Shown here: positions 25,032-38,785 of the stretch, piece after piece
Position numbering within the stretch: position 1 is the first letter of the stretch
Layout: every line of letters begins with the position of its first letter
Source: Eupeodes corollae
Taxonomy: Eukaryota; Arthropoda; Insecta; Diptera; Syrphidae
Assembly: GCF_945859685.1 (NCBI RefSeq)
Contig: NC_079147.1
Span: forward strand, 305,038,485-305,102,484
DNA length: 64,000 nucleotides
Reading direction: 5' to 3'
Translations under genes and position numbers: made by a program
Notes under the pieces: model-generated
What the model was told of the DNA's origin: nothing
The model's input: the letters and a program-made list of their open reading frames with translations, nothing else
Databases searched by the model: none

Positions 25032-25590
25032 TTTGAAATACGTACGTACATATATGAATATATCACGAATAGCAGTATATGAATCATGTTTAAACGATCG
25101 TATGCTTTCCTGAACACAAAAAGTCTGTTTGGGCCAAGAAATCGGATTAATTAGCTAAGTGGCGCCCAACGTGAAACTTCAAATCAATGATATATATGTA
25201 TATACTAAAAATAGCAGTATATTAATCATGTTTAAACGATCGTATGCTTTTCTGAACAGAAAATAGCTGTTTTGGGTGAAGAAATCGGAATAATTAGTCA
25301 ATGGGCGCCCAACGTGAAGCTTCAAATCAATGATATATATGTATATACTAAAAATAGCAGTATATCAATCATGTTTAAACGATCGTATGCTTTCCTGAAC
25401 AGAAAATTGCTGTTTTGGGTGAAGAAATCGGAATAATTAGTTAAGTGGCGCCCAACGTGAAACTTCAAATCAATGATTTTTAATCAAATTCATAATAAAG
25501 TTTTGCTTTTACTTTTTAAAAATGAATTTAACACGCGAAATACACCTAAGAGACTTATTCCCAAAAACTGGCGCCCAAAGTGAGCTTAAG
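25032..25590 (+). repeat. 143-bp tandem repeat, one box per unit
   Basis: Three well-conserved units share TAGCAGTATAT, AATCATGTTTAAACGATCG, TATGCTTT-CTGAACA, GAAATCGGA-TAATTAG, the box, then CTTCAAATCAATGATATATA. Boxes lie at 25160-25177 (exact), 25303-25320 (first and penultimate bases changed) and 25446-25463 (exact), so the period is 143 bp twice. A fourth, decayed box follows at 25569-25585 (TGGCGCCCAAAGTGAGC) without the rest of the unit. The high identity of whole units shows recent local duplication, unlike the older blocks where only the box survives. Confidence 0.92.
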
Positions 25591-28500
25591 AAAAGTGGCC
25601 ACAGTAAATCTTTTACATTAATTTAGATACAATTTTTCACAAATATGTACAAAATATTTCCTCTGTAAGGTTTTTAGTTTAATTTGAGGACATAAATAAG
25701 CTTAAAGCTTTAAAAATGTTCAAACGCATTCAATTTGCAGCAATCCAAAACTGAATCCGCCAAAAAAAAAACTGATGCAACTATAAAAGCCAAAAAACAA
25801 AGCAAACTAAAAACTCTGACATCAGTTCCCATAACTACAGACATCAACTAGAAGTTCATAAACAATTAAATACCCTCAATTCAAATCCCTCTCGAAAAAA
25901 TAGAAAAATAAAAACACAAAAACGTAAAGTCGTAACGTATATATAAGAGCAAACCAAATCCCAACCCAATTGCATGATAAAGCACAAATCGTTCCTAAAA
26001 AGAGCGAACAAAAAAAGACACACAGAACTGTGTAACAAAATAAAAAGAGAAGCTAAAATCCATCGATTGGTGCACTTTTCCCAAAAGAGTAATTCTTTTC
26101 AGGAAAATAGGAAAACAAAAAAAAAAATAAAACAAAATCGAAATGAAATGAAAACGAGAAAAACTATCATAAAGGATAATACTTTAAGCATTTCTACAAA
26201 CGAACAAATCATTCACTGCAGGCGCTGCAGCTTGTGCTCGTTGTTCCGTTGTTCGTTTGGTTTATAGTTGCTTCTCTTTCTGTCCTGGCTTGGGCTTCAT
26301 TCAAAATTGTTCTACAGTTAAATTTCCATACTGTTCTTTACTCGGATTCGGCTTCAGCTTCGGCACAGAACGTTTTAACCAAAATCAAAAAGGAGCATAA
26401 AGCAAAGACAACGTATGCTTGCTTATAGCTGAGTAGAGTATCTATCTATCTACTTGCTAACACATACTGCGAGTAGAGTTGCAGCAAAAAGGATTGACGT
26501 TCAACAGCCACATTCAATGATGCTCAAAAAATCCCTTCCAAAAACCCACCATCTACCATCAACCATATACCATCCACCAATTCTGAAAGGCATGGTAGAC
26601 TTGTGTACCGTACATGCGATCAGACCAAGGCAAGGAGCAGCAGTCATACTCCTCGGCAGGACCCTAAGTCGCTTTTCTAGGAGCGAGGCCCCGTCTTTTC
26701 TATTTGGAAACTTTCGGCAGGAATGAATGAAATGTTGTATTCAGAAATTTAATGGGAAGAACGTTATATACTATATACATAAATACGAATGGGATTTGCT
26801 GGAGGTGGGCGTTAAGGGGGCAAATGCAAGGGTTTCTGGCACTGCAAAAGTTAGCCCGGAAAAGTTGGCTAACGCACATATGCTCCACCAGCTAGCACAA
26901 CGTTTTTCAGATAGACACATGTTTGCAATTACAAAAACGAAAACGAAAAATTCATTCGAAATATTCCAAGCTTGCTCTCTGATATGATGGCGCTCTATAT
27001 GGCTATATACCTATCTGTTCCATTTTGCTGCCTGGTTTAGCCTGGCCTGGCCCGGCCCGGCCCGGTCTGACTCTGTTTGGTTTGATTCAGTTCCGGGATG
27101 GCATGGCATTCGTCCCTTGTCTGTCTGTCTCTGTCTCTGTTTCTGTCTCAATGGAACTATGAGGATTTTTCGGAATTTTATGTTCCCTTTCCCTTAGTTC
27201 CGGCTAGGTTCGAACAGTTTTCTCTCATATCTCGTCCACCCCCTGAATTAAGTGCGATGATGCAGATGGTCTATATGGGATTCCATTCAAAGGGAAGGCG
27301 CTCAGCTGCTCCCCCAACCCCCACTCTATCCACCACACTGAAAATTCTATGGATGAGAGAATAAATTAAATCGATTTCATTTTATTTTCATACAGTCCTC
27401 CCTAGAAATCAAGGGAGGTGCAATCAGGGGGACGCAGAAATAATGCAGTTTATTATTGCAGTTGAATGACAGCGTGCGTGCTTGCTTGTTTACATTGAGC
27501 ATCACCATGCATCGCACAGTCATATCTCGTTATCCCATAGAGAAGAGAAGATGATGCCTTAAAGGCTCTAAAGCTATATGGGGCTTTAATGCCCATCAAG
27601 ACCGCACTGCTGATGCTGACCATTCTAGTATTTTACGGATATATGTTTTCAATTTTTCACATATGTATGTAGAAAAAAACTCCGCCTATCTCTCACAAAG
27701 CACAAGATGATCGTTGTTCGGTGTTCACATGCGCGCAGCATGGACATTTCCAAAGGTGAAAGAACACAGAAAGACAGATAGGCATAGGATAGGCAACAAA
27801 CCTAACTCATTGCGAGTCAAAGTCATTAAGATCGTTTCGAAGCGATAGCATCCAGCTGCAGGCATCACATATTCCACAACACTGCACATATTCTTGCGGG
27901 ATGAGTCTTGAGCGAAGCCTTTCTTAACTTTGTTGTTGTTCTTTTGTTTTTGCTGGTTCCATCCGCATATCCAGACTTAACAACTATGAAAGACCGAAAC
28001 GACGCACGATGACGTTTGGATGGATCTTCCTGATGGAGATCCAATGATGGGATTCTTTTTATTTGTTTATCTTGTTTCTTTTTTTTATTGCACATAAGAT
28101 CGGATTGTCATGGATGTTTGTTATCATATCTCTGCGGTCTTCAACTTCAGCTTCACACAATAACCAACCCAACATACAGTGGGAACAAAAAAGTTTCCTC
28201 ACATGACGACGCGCGATGGTGGCAATTATAAATTATTGTAGCTCTTAACGATCGTAACCAGAAGCTTCTGCTTTTTCGTCGTTTTGATGGATTCTTGTGG
28301 TGAGTAAGTGGAAAGAAATTTGAATAAATATCAGCTAACGCAGCTACCATGTTACTATAGCCTTGATGATGCGATGCACATCCCGCCTAAATTTAAACAA
28401 AAAAAAATCAAAAACAAACAGAACTATTTCATGAATGTCAATCAAGGTGTAAACATGATGACATTTCATGCGTGTACATTTTTGTTTTTTGTTTTTTAAT

Positions 28501-29055
28501 ATTTAAACGAGGCTGATTTGTCAAAGTGACAGAACACAAACTCAAAGCTGATAAATGCTGATTAGTATCTATGAGCTATGACAGTTTTTGTGTTTGTAAC
28601 TCACGTCATAAACTCATAAAAATCTTAACACACAAAAATAACAATAACAATGTAATGAAATATGTACATGACAACCTTAACATTTCATACATTTTCTTTG
28701 TTTTCGGTGAAGATGTAAAGAAGATCATGAATGATGTGTTAAAGCTAGCAACATAATCGTTGGCACGTACTGTTAGGAATAGAAATTTATTGCTTTAGCT
28801 CTTTTGCATCCGAAATTTATTTGTTTCTCGAAGTTTTATTTTGTTTTCTTTTATTATTATTGTATAATGTTTAATGGGTTTTTCGTTCATAGACCTTATT
28901 TTAAAAATAAAATATGTGAGAAATTAAAGTTAGCAATGACACATGTGTAATTGCGTAAAATATATGAACAAGCTTTAATTTATTTTAATGGCAACCATGA
29001 TGATGATTTTTAATAGGATTCGTTCGGTGGTATGATGATTCGTTCTGTTCATTGG
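25591..29055. other. Long spacer, no supported gene
   Basis: A short Lys-rich open stretch follows an acceptor-like TTTGCAG at 25734-25740 and stops near 25850; it is too weak to call. A TATATAAG string lies near 25938. Simple repeats include a GGCCC-type tract at 27031-27067 and TCTG/TCTC units at 27117-27150. Several 60-97-codon frames overlap on both strands without domains. Confidence 0.45.
27031..27067. repeat. CCTGG/CCCGG simple repeat
   Basis: Consecutive CCTGG then CCCGG units form an unusually G+C-rich tract for this window. It is followed by TCTG/TCTC units at 27117-27150. Confidence 0.8.
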
Positions 29056-30130
29056 TTTTGACAGTTATACTTTGTCATGGACGATAAGATTTTATGCTGA
29101 CCGATTGGTGTGGAAAAACCACCACCGCAGTTGGTAATTAGGCAAATAGTTTTTTCACCCATGATTTGTTTCGAGTTCCTCATCTTTATCTGTCATCGTA
29201 CATTCCTACGTCGTTCAGTCGTTTCTCCTATTTTAATTTCTTGGCCAGAGATGACATATCAGAGATTTGACAGTTGAATGCACTTCATTTTATGGACAAA
29301 TATTTTTAAACAACTTTGACAGACTTTTTCTTAGCGTGATAACCTTTCCCTTTAAGATATTTAAAAGGTATTTATTTTTAGGGAAAAACTGCATTATTTT
29401 TCTCATTTTTACAATCATGGTGTTGATCGTGTAAAAATGTCTGATTCACTTTTGACAGATTTAATGTCATGGGTGATCAAAGATTACGCTGACCGCTTGG
29501 TGTCGAAAAACCACCGCCGTTGTTCAAAACTAAACGAATGGTAACACCCGTGATTTGTTTCAAGTTCCTTTTTTTCCGTGATGTCATCAACAAAACGTGC
29601 GTTCGTTTTTAGATCTATTGGTCAGAAATGACAAATCAAACGTTTTAAAGCTGAATTCGCTTTATTTTATAGAAAATATTATTTAAGGGCCATTTTTACA
29701 GATAATTTCTTTAACATGAGAACCTTCCTTTTAAGGATATCAAAAAGACATAATATGTACGTTTTTGGGAAATACTTTTTTGACAGTAATGGCATTGGTC
29801 CTCAAACTCAGGAAGAATAAACTTCACAGGATCATTTCTGCAGTCAGTCTTCTCTTCCTTTTGAAGAAAATACGAAATCAATTGACATTTTCAATGACTT
29901 TTTGTTGATTTTTGACATTTACTTGGCATAAGAACTTTTCCTTTTGACAGATAAGAAAATATTTTATTTTTAGAGAACAACTTTTTGACAGTAATGGCGT
30001 TGGTTGAATAGAAATGTCCGACGTCTAGGAATTCGATTGACATTTCGCGTCTTCTGTCATTTGAAAAGAAGTGGAAGAAAGTCATTACGCTAACTGTTTC
30101 ACAAAAGCTACTTTGTTGGTTTTTGACGTT
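29056..30130 (+). repeat. Degenerate tandem array, about 395-bp unit
   Basis: Two units starting near 29056 and 29451 share TTTTGACAG, TGTCATGG, ACGCTGACCG-TTGGTGT-GAAAAACCACC, CCATGATTTGTTTC or CCGTGATTTGTTTC with AAGTTCC or GAGTTCC, CAGAGATGACA or CAGAAATGACA, CTTCATTTTATGG or CTTTATTTTATAG, and AACCTT-CC-TTTAAG-ATAT. Shorter, more decayed units follow with TTTTTGACAGTAATGGC at 29779 and again near 29984. The repeat is rich in TTTGACAG. No coding potential is seen. Confidence 0.75.
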
Positions 30131-30904
30131 GTCCAAGGTTAACTTGGTTAACTTAAATCTAAATTAAGACCTTTGGAATAACTTTTCCAACTAAGAATAA
30201 TTTTAAAAACAAATTCAATTGCCCCAAGCAGCAAAACAAAAAAAAAGGTAAAAGATACCAAAACATAAAATTAAATAGAGAAATCATTTTGAGCTTAAAA
30301 GTATAAAATTAAACGTAAATTAGTTTCCCATTACTCTCAGCTTTCTTGATATTATTTAATTCTACCCTCTTCTAAGTAAGTACTCAAGTAGGTACTCTCA
30401 CTTAAATGGAAAAATAAAAATTGTATTTAAATATAGAAATTTGTTGCGTTCCGCATCTATTAAGTATTTTTATTCAATTTTTAAGAGTTTTTCTTTTTTT
30501 TATGTTTAATTTTATATCCGTTCCTTTCCGGTCATCGAATTTTTTCGTTTATACAAAATGTCTTCATGTGATAGGTACCTAAATACGAATATAATATCGA
30601 CCCATAACAAACAGACAGACAAACAACAACAACACAAATTTCAAGTAAAAACGTAAACGTTCTCTGATATTACTTTTGTTGCCTTTTTTTTCTTGTGTTT
30701 TTAAGAAAACGTCAAACAATAAAAATAAAAAAAGTGTTTAAATAAAAAACGGCAACAATCAGTCGTGCATAGTAAAAAACCCAAAAAAAAAAGAAAATAT
30801 AAAATTAAAGACAACTCTGCGTCGTTGTATACGTTACGTTTATGTTCATTTTCAAGGTAAAAACGTAAAAAATACACCACTGCTGGTCGAAAATTAGTTT
30901 CTTC
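30131..30904. other. AT-rich spacer with initiator-like string
   Basis: An AACAAC-rich stretch resembling fly 5' leader sequence lies at 30610-30650. A TCAGTC initiator-like string lies at 30759-30764, and TTCAAG followed by GTAAAA at about 30855 could be a donor. I see no TATA box or downstream element in register, so no promoter is called. Confidence 0.35.
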
Positions 30905-30965
30905 TCCTTTGCCACCGCTCGAAGAGCCGCGGCCGCCCCGGGGAAGAGACCACCTCGAACCACGG
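30905..30965. other. Isolated G+C-rich island
   Basis: An abrupt, CpG-rich patch containing CCGCGG, GCGGCCGC and CCCGGG within about 20 bases lies in strongly AT-rich surroundings. A frame opening at a TTG (30909-31136, 75 codons) crosses it and contains a Pro/Arg-rich start, but it lacks an ATG. Confidence 0.6.
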
Positions 30966-33900
30966 AATAAAGAGGAAATTACATGTAATTTTCCGCTTCA
31001 AAATTTTAATAGACGGTTTTATCATGCAAGGAATTTAGAAGAAAGCGATAGCGATACGTCACTCGCCGTCCGCGTCGTTTTCGTCCGTCAGAGTGACAAC
31101 ATCACCCTAATTTTCGCTATGTCACCAGAGCCTTAAAAAAACAGGGCTTCTGAAATTGATGCCGCGAATGGGACGAAGACGATGCTGATGGAATGGACTC
31201 ATCATCGTCACTCTCTTGTTTATACAGTTGTCCGTCAGCGTAGTAAAATTAACAGAAAAAAAAACACAACCGTAACGGAATTCTATCAAACTAATCTTTG
31301 CAAAGCAAATGACATAGAGGGAGACACAGTACAAGACACAAGAGGAGACCGGCCTTCTTCTAGATAGTCTGTTTACTTAAAGCTAAGCGTCTCGATTTTT
31401 AGAGGGAGGGCGTATGAGCAGGGATTTTTTTGTGTTTTGTTTTTTATTTGAATTTTTCATGAGCGCGTTGCTGGATGCATTCATCGAACGAATTCGCTGA
31501 TGCATCAGCAGCTGTCATATGGCTGCCATCAGCCAATAATAACATTTAGCAGCTACTCGAGATGTTTTCATTGCGTCGCTAGTCATGTATTTCTTGGAGA
31601 TCTGTTTTTGTTTCTGTTCTGTTCTGTTCGATTCTGTGTTATGTTTTTTTTCTTGTGTTTCTGGAGCAACGTTTTTTTAAGATTTTATTTTTTCTTCCTC
31701 GGAAATCTGATGTAAAAATACATGTTTGGGGGATGAGTGAATGAATGCCTTGTAATGATTAGCTTTATTGGAATGACTTGACAGTTTGTTGTTTGATGAT
31801 GCTTAATGCTTGCTGCAGCTAGTATATGGGCGTTGTGTTTTTTCAGGCGTGTTTGCTTCTGATAAATAACACTCCGTGTGTAATTAGATACAAAATTCTT
31901 TGCTTTTTTCTAACGATTCGATTGCAACAAGATATTAAAGTTGTTGTTTTTTTAATGTCATTTTCTCGAATAGGGATTTTTAGAAATGTTGTTTATTCTC
32001 GAGAGAAGACAAAACCATCTGAAACCGAAACAAAATATCAACAATAATGAGTCTAAAATGTATTGCTTTGATAGTTAATGTATTGGAGTAGATATTTTTT
32101 TTAAGAAAATGGAGAAGAAAATACATGTGTCACATCGCAGAGAAAATGTTTTGACCTAAATAGAAGAAAATATGGTAGTTTTAGGGTTTAACTTGTACAA
32201 TTTAAATGCTTATTTATTTGTGTGAAGCGTGTCGCATCAGTGATGGAAGACAGAAAAGCTTGTCATGACAACTTGGGATCATTTTAAGTATTTGAAGGAA
32301 ATTTATGTACTTTTGTAATTTGTTTTTATTTTCGAATAGGTACAAAAATAAAATGGAAGCCAAATTTGACGTTTAATTTATGTTTGTTGATTTGTCAAAA
32401 TTCAGGCCAATGAAATGTTTTTTTTTTATGTTAAATAAGAGCGATCAAGAAATGTCAACGTCATGTTCGTCTCTATACATTCCGCAGTAAAAACAAAAAG
32501 ATCAAAGCATATATGCATCTGTCACAGTGTTTTACATGCTTCAGTATTTATAAGAACTCTTTGGAATTTTGAGTAACTTAATCAAAATAACACCGTGACA
32601 ATCAGGCAGTTAATAAAATCTATACTTCTTTTTTTCCGCTTCCATAAATTATAAACTTACCTAATTTTTGTTTTATTGGCACTTTGCCACAATAAATACT
32701 TAATCTTTAGAATGCAGGTGGTCCAAAAGTGTTGATGGACGTTTTGATACTATGCCAAAAATAACTCTGTCATTAATGTCAAATGGATTGATATATGCTT
32801 CCGAAAGGGGGGGCGTCGGTCGTTTTAAAAGTGCAGAACAACTTGTTCAACCATATTGTGTCAAACGTTTGAAGCGTCATGTAAAAGAACTTTTTTATAG
32901 TTACCATATGCTTGAATTATTAATTATATTGCCTCATCAAAAATATTGTTTCTTTTTTATGTTTCTCTCTCAAGAATGTATCAAGATGACGAATGAGACG
33001 TTGGCATATACAAAGTAATGATATTTTATCGTCCTCTTCACATTTGATATAATTTTATTGAGAAATGACGCAAGAATTTGTGATAAGTGTTCACACTTAT
33101 AACAGTTTTGCTGTCAAAACATTGTAAACATCTTCATATATTCATCTAATGTCTAAAAATATGATTCAGTTCAGGTGGAAATATCAATATCATAAAAGAT
33201 TAACTTTCCAAATGAAAAGAATTAATCTTTCAAACCTCAAATATACCTAATCGAACAATTCACGCGGGCTCTGGAATTCTTTCTTAAACTTTGACAGTTT
33301 TTCCTTATCTTCTAACCATTGGATGCATATTATATTTTCTTATGTTTGCTTTGTTTTCTTATCCTATTATTTGATGAAGGCATTCCAGCTGATTTAATAT
33401 AAACTCACAAATTAATTCCCAGAACTTATGGCGTCTTGTTTTATTTGCTCCTAACTTTCATTTTCCGACCAAGATAACTTACATAAATAAATTCTTCCGA
33501 AATACGTCTATAAATCTATCAAAGAAAACAAACAAACCTTCGAACATACTCTATCCTGTCATCCTTATCAAGAACACCCAATTTTTCTTCACTGTCAAGG
33601 TTAAAGATAGGTCTATATAAGGTGTATTTGTATACCTTTCATAATAGATATCATTCTCTGTATATATATTTATTTATTCCTAACCAAACATTTCTATCAC
33701 ACTGTATAAACATTTAATTTGTGTCTTACCTAAACAAATGTCTCTCTATCTTAAAATAATGTGGCTCTTCAACCAAAAATAAACTGACAGTTTATAACAT
33801 TTTAACCTACTGACCGACCATATTGTTTAACGATTCCAAAAATTTCCCAATCAAACAGAACCGATGCACTTTAAAGCTGTGCAAACACTTGACACAACGT

Positions 33901-36900
33901 TTAAGGCAAACAAAATAAAAGAACTCACTATACACAAAATGTCATTGTCGTATAAACTTAACATAACGCAGGACCCTTTTTCCCTAAATGCAGTTTTACT
34001 TTTGTTGACAAAATGCATCAAAGATCTTAACATTTGATTGTTAATATATTTATACCTGAGGGGGATATCGATGCAATTGAAACAAAAATCAACTGAAGTG
34101 GGAAAAAAATCCCATTGAAAGGGTAAATATTGAAAAACGAAAGGAAGACAAAAACACGTTCAAAAACTCGTTTGCGGCAAATGGGTGAACCTAAAAAATC
34201 TGTAAAAGGATCTCAATTTCACATAAGTCCCTTATTTAATGCGATCAAACTGCAACAATGCGTGCGTGCTTGTATATATTTTGAAACCCAATCTGTCCTG
34301 ATGGAGTTTATTATTAAAACAAATAATATAGAGGATTTTTTTCATCTTTGGTGTGCAAGGCGATATACGTTACGTACGTATAATAATAACGGCGACATTC
34401 AAGTGGATAAGAAATTCAATACTATCCAGCTGATGCCCATAAGGCTTTGGTTAGTAATTATTTTATTTTATTTTTTCTGAATTTTCTACACACAAAACAA
34501 AATACGACGAAAACAAAATCCCCTCTTCCTCTTTTAGCCACTTGAGACTAGTAATTATTGAGGATAGTGTTACACTAGTGCACTAGTTTCAAAGAAAATT
34601 TATTTGACACATGTTTTCTTTTTTCTCTATGCTGATTTTGTTTCTACTCGTACTTGACATATACTAACGAGTATACGTATACGTAGAAGCGTAGCGTAGT
34701 TGGAGCTGTCAGTTGGCCAGGATATCAATTATTTTTATGAACATGGGTTCGCAGGCATGGCGCTTTATAACATCCGTTCCAACTAAAACGTTTGGAATTC
34801 AAATTGCAGATTGTTTATAATTCTATTTGTTTTGTTTGCTTCTACTAACGGAAGCTCTTATAAGAACAACACATATTTTGCCTCGAGATAAAGCTTGAAA
34901 CTCTACTTGAAGATATGAATGAATTCTGAATTCAGTTCAGATGCGGAGCACGTTTCAATTATTTTTTTCGCCCACATCATAAACAAGTACTGTTCGCGTT
35001 AAGTTTTTTATATAATAATGGGGTGCGCGCGCCATTTGTTTCATGCTCTTAATCAGTGGGCGGAAATCAAACTGACCTTACAGTCTGCAAGAAAATATGT
35101 TCGTTTTTTTTCTGGAACCAACAAGCTTTGTATAAATTTGATTAAGAAACCTTTGTGATGCAATAAGCTAATTTCAATATTATTTATAAAAAAAAAGTAC
35201 TTGTTCGTTATCGCCATATTTGTGGGGATTTACTCCTTGTATATGGGAAAGATAAAGTTAAAACTTAAGTCGTGGGCTTAGAAACCAATTGTAGTTAATT
35301 TCCCCCATTGAGCTCCGCCTACACTCTTTTTGATAACGAATCTCAGTCCAAGTGTTAACACAATTAATAAAATTAGGTTAAATTAGGAAATGCATTGATT
35401 GGCCGGTAAAATGTTAATGAAAACAAAACAAACAGGCCGACCGACCGACACAGCCCTTTCTTCTGACGTTTAGTTGTCAAAAGGTGATTTAAATTTGATG
35501 TTTTATTGAAACATTGACACTGGTTTAAGTTTAAATTCTTTTTTAACCTTTCTATCTGTCTGGACGCACTTAAACAATTTTGTAATCTAGGTCATTGAAC
35601 ATTTTTTCATTTGGATTAAGGAAAAATAGAAGAAAAAAAAACAAACAACGAATTCAAATTAGACATATACATATTCACATTATCATTTGGCCCCAGTTAT
35701 AAATTCGTATAAAGTTTATAGCACTTAAATGATCTAATAAACTCCATAGAACATCTCTTGGGGGACACCATTTACAATTTTCTTAACATATTTTTAATTG
35801 AATCGAAAAAATGTGTTTTATTTAAATTAAAACAAATGACAAGATTTTTGTTTGTTAGTTCTACTTTTTTTTCTGTTTCTATCACGAGGGCTGAATATTT
35901 TTTTTCTATTTGTAACAAGATATGTGTTTTTGTTTTGTATTTTAGATTCGTTTAAATGAATTCTTTCTTGCATTTTTAATTCAAACTTAAATGAGGATAA
36001 GAACATTCCATATATCGGTTTCCGGTTTCGTACAATTACAAGACCATTGTGAATATTATGATAACAGTAAAATATGTGTTACGACAACAAAACGTGGTCG
36101 TTGGTTGATATTTTGCCATTGAAAGAAAAAGAAAGAGAGAGAGAGAGCTTTATGATGCGATAAAAGTTAATCTAAGTTATGAGGTTTTTATTTTTAAGTC
36201 AAGGAACGTGCATTTCAAGTTGAGTGAACTATGAAAATATATGGAATAATGACATTTGATTTGGTGTATGACATTAATAGCTGTCAGAATGACAGCATGA
36301 CGTTAGAGTGTGAAATAGTTTCGTTTTTCTTTTTTGTTGCATAACGGAGTTCTTAATAAAATTTAATGAAAGCAATTAAGTAAAAAGTTTATTAAACTCT
36401 TAGTTTTATTGGTTTCTAAGCTAGCTTATGAAAGTTTGCTACAAGGATATTTATCTGTCACTCCAGAAACAGCAAAGTTACCTTTATATCTTTGTAGTTT
36501 ATGTTCTGTCATTTAGCATGGCAGAAGAAATGTCAAATAATGTCCAAATTCCATGACTCAACTCAGGTTTTAAGAAAAAATCAGGCTTAACTAACTGGTT
36601 AAAAACTAAATCAACCTCTTAAGATAAATTTAAATATAAACAAATTTAAAGAATGACTCAAAAATTTGTCTCACTGAATGGCGGTGTTTTAAATAACACC
36701 TTCGTGAACTACTAGAAATGCATTAAATTAAAAAATGAACCTTCTCCAAAGTCGCACTCTTAGAAGATAACACCTTTTCAACCATTAAAATCTCTAGTAG
36801 TCTTTCTAATCAGCCACCTCCTTTATTTCTCCATGAATTACTTAAGCTTTATAATGGAGTTCATTTGCATAGACATATATCTTAAACTAATTGGAGACAA

Positions 36901-38780
36901 AACACCAAACTGTCACACTTTATCCACCTGATTAGACCACTGTTTTTTCCCTAACAAAAAAAATAACACTGTGAAATATGAGACTTTGAGGCCTTGATAG
37001 TCAAAAAGAACTTTGTTCTTTTCCCTATATTCTTAACCAACTTGAAATTTTCTTTTTAGAAGTTTATTGCTTTTCTTCTAGTTTTTTATTCCTCTTCTTT
37101 TTGTCACCAATTATCCAATAAAAGCTTTAACATTCCAACTTAAAAAAGTAGCCCCAACTGTGCCCTAATTTTCTCCACGCACATCATAAAAACAGAACAT
37201 AATACAAAAACTTTGCTATTCTACTGAAACCTCCAAAAAAATATTCTTTTTTTTATCATAAGTCATTTGACAGTTCTACAACAACAAATAGTTATGCTAC
37301 GTATTTTTATCTGTCATTAATTTAGCTTAAGAAAAATAAACAAGTAAAGACGAAAGATATAAAAGCTAACAAACCCAAAAGTGCTAAAGTGATAGATAAA
37401 TATTCATTAAATAGATTTTCATGAATATTTTAAGCAATTAACTAGCTACTAGTCAAATTTATGACAGCTATTGAAAGTTCTTTTTATTGTCACAAGAGAG
37501 CGTGTTTTTGATTGGAAAGTGTTCATTTAAAATCAACTTAGGTTTGTTTGTTTTCTTTTTTTTTTGTTTTGTATAGTTTTTATTTTTGTGATTTGCTCCA
37601 TCTATATTCTGCTTAATGAAAAAGGATCGACTGACGCAACTGCATTTTAAAACATCAACTCAACCCACCCATCATCCATCAGTCACATCACATGAGGGAA
37701 GGAAATAATTTGTCCAGGGAGTTGAAATCAGATATGCGGTTGAGGTAGATTTCTGTGTGTAGATAGTGGAGAAATGTGTTGCATCTTGCATATCATATTA
37801 TGCTGGCAATGCTTTTTCTTCTTTTTCCGTTCTTTTTTTGTTTAATCAATGCGATGCGATGGGATGCGATGTTGTCATATCGATTGACTATCGCATATTT
37901 ATGTTCATTAGTGATTCGAGGTGGCATCTTTCTTAACATACAAAACCCTATACATATCGACGCCTGACATCTATGAGGAGTCATTTGGAATTTGAATGGG
38001 AATTGGGAGAGGAAGGCAAAAGCAAAGTTAAAGGTAAAGAGGTATGGATCCCCGTGTGTGGTGCGCTGTGGAAAGAGGTATAAACGTCAAACAAGCACGA
38101 GAGATGACAATCTCTATCCTTTTGCGCCTATGAAGGTACATGGATATGGATACCGCTTATATACCAGCAACTTGCTATCTCCCATCCTATATACCCTTTT
38201 GCCTGATGTGCACCTCTGCCGCGCGGAGCCTTGAAAGAAGATAATTCAATGCGATTGATGCAATTTTCATATACGAGAGGATTACGTTGCATTTGACTTG
38301 CTTGATTGGCCATTTAAGATTTGTATCTGGGTATATCTCTTAGTGTGGCAAGCATATGCCAACCGCCCCAGAGTCCAAAGCCCTGGGATTATGGTCAAGG
38401 AGAATGGATATGGATGGGATGTGTTGTGTTGTGTTGTGCAGACGACCGACCGACAACGACGACTATACGTTTATCGTGGACACTATGTTTAATGATAGAC
38501 ATAAAGATTGTAGTCTTTGGCGAGATTGTGTGGCAATGACTTGTCAAAATATTAATTTTCACCACTGATTGCTTTTAAAGGAACATATTGGTATATGCGA
38601 GCATTTAAGTCGTTTTTCCTCTCTGACTATATAAACAAGCTTTGAGGCTTAAGGCTATATTTTAAAATATGGTACCATTTGAATGCAGATTTTATCTTTT
38701 CTGGTGTTGTATGTATTTTGGATTTATGAGACTCTTGATTCAAAAAAAAACTATGTGATAAATAAATAAATCGAGTGAGC
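30966..38780. other. Long spacer, no supported gene
   Basis: AT-rich with many TGACA/TGTCA motifs. A GA run lies at 36130-36148 and GCGAT units at 37849-37870. Open frames reach 116 codons (34130-34480), but that one starts at a TTG and shows no domain. A GCGCGCGCCATTTG string near 35026-35040 only partly resembles the box. Confidence 0.45.
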
Positions 38781-38785
38781 TTGTT

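Noticed and set aside
25160..25463. Reading box blocks as solo LTR elements with a primer-binding site
   Set aside because: No TG...CA-bounded repeat precedes the boxes and no polypurine tract follows. The tandem unit itself includes the box and is only 143 bp.
25740..25850. Lys-rich terminal exon after TTTGCAG
   Set aside because: Short A-rich frame with no upstream coding partner. Composition alone explains it.
34130..34480. 116-codon open frame on the + strand
   Set aside because: It starts at a TTG and is Lys/Arg-rich from an A-rich tract. It shows no known motif and no supporting signals.
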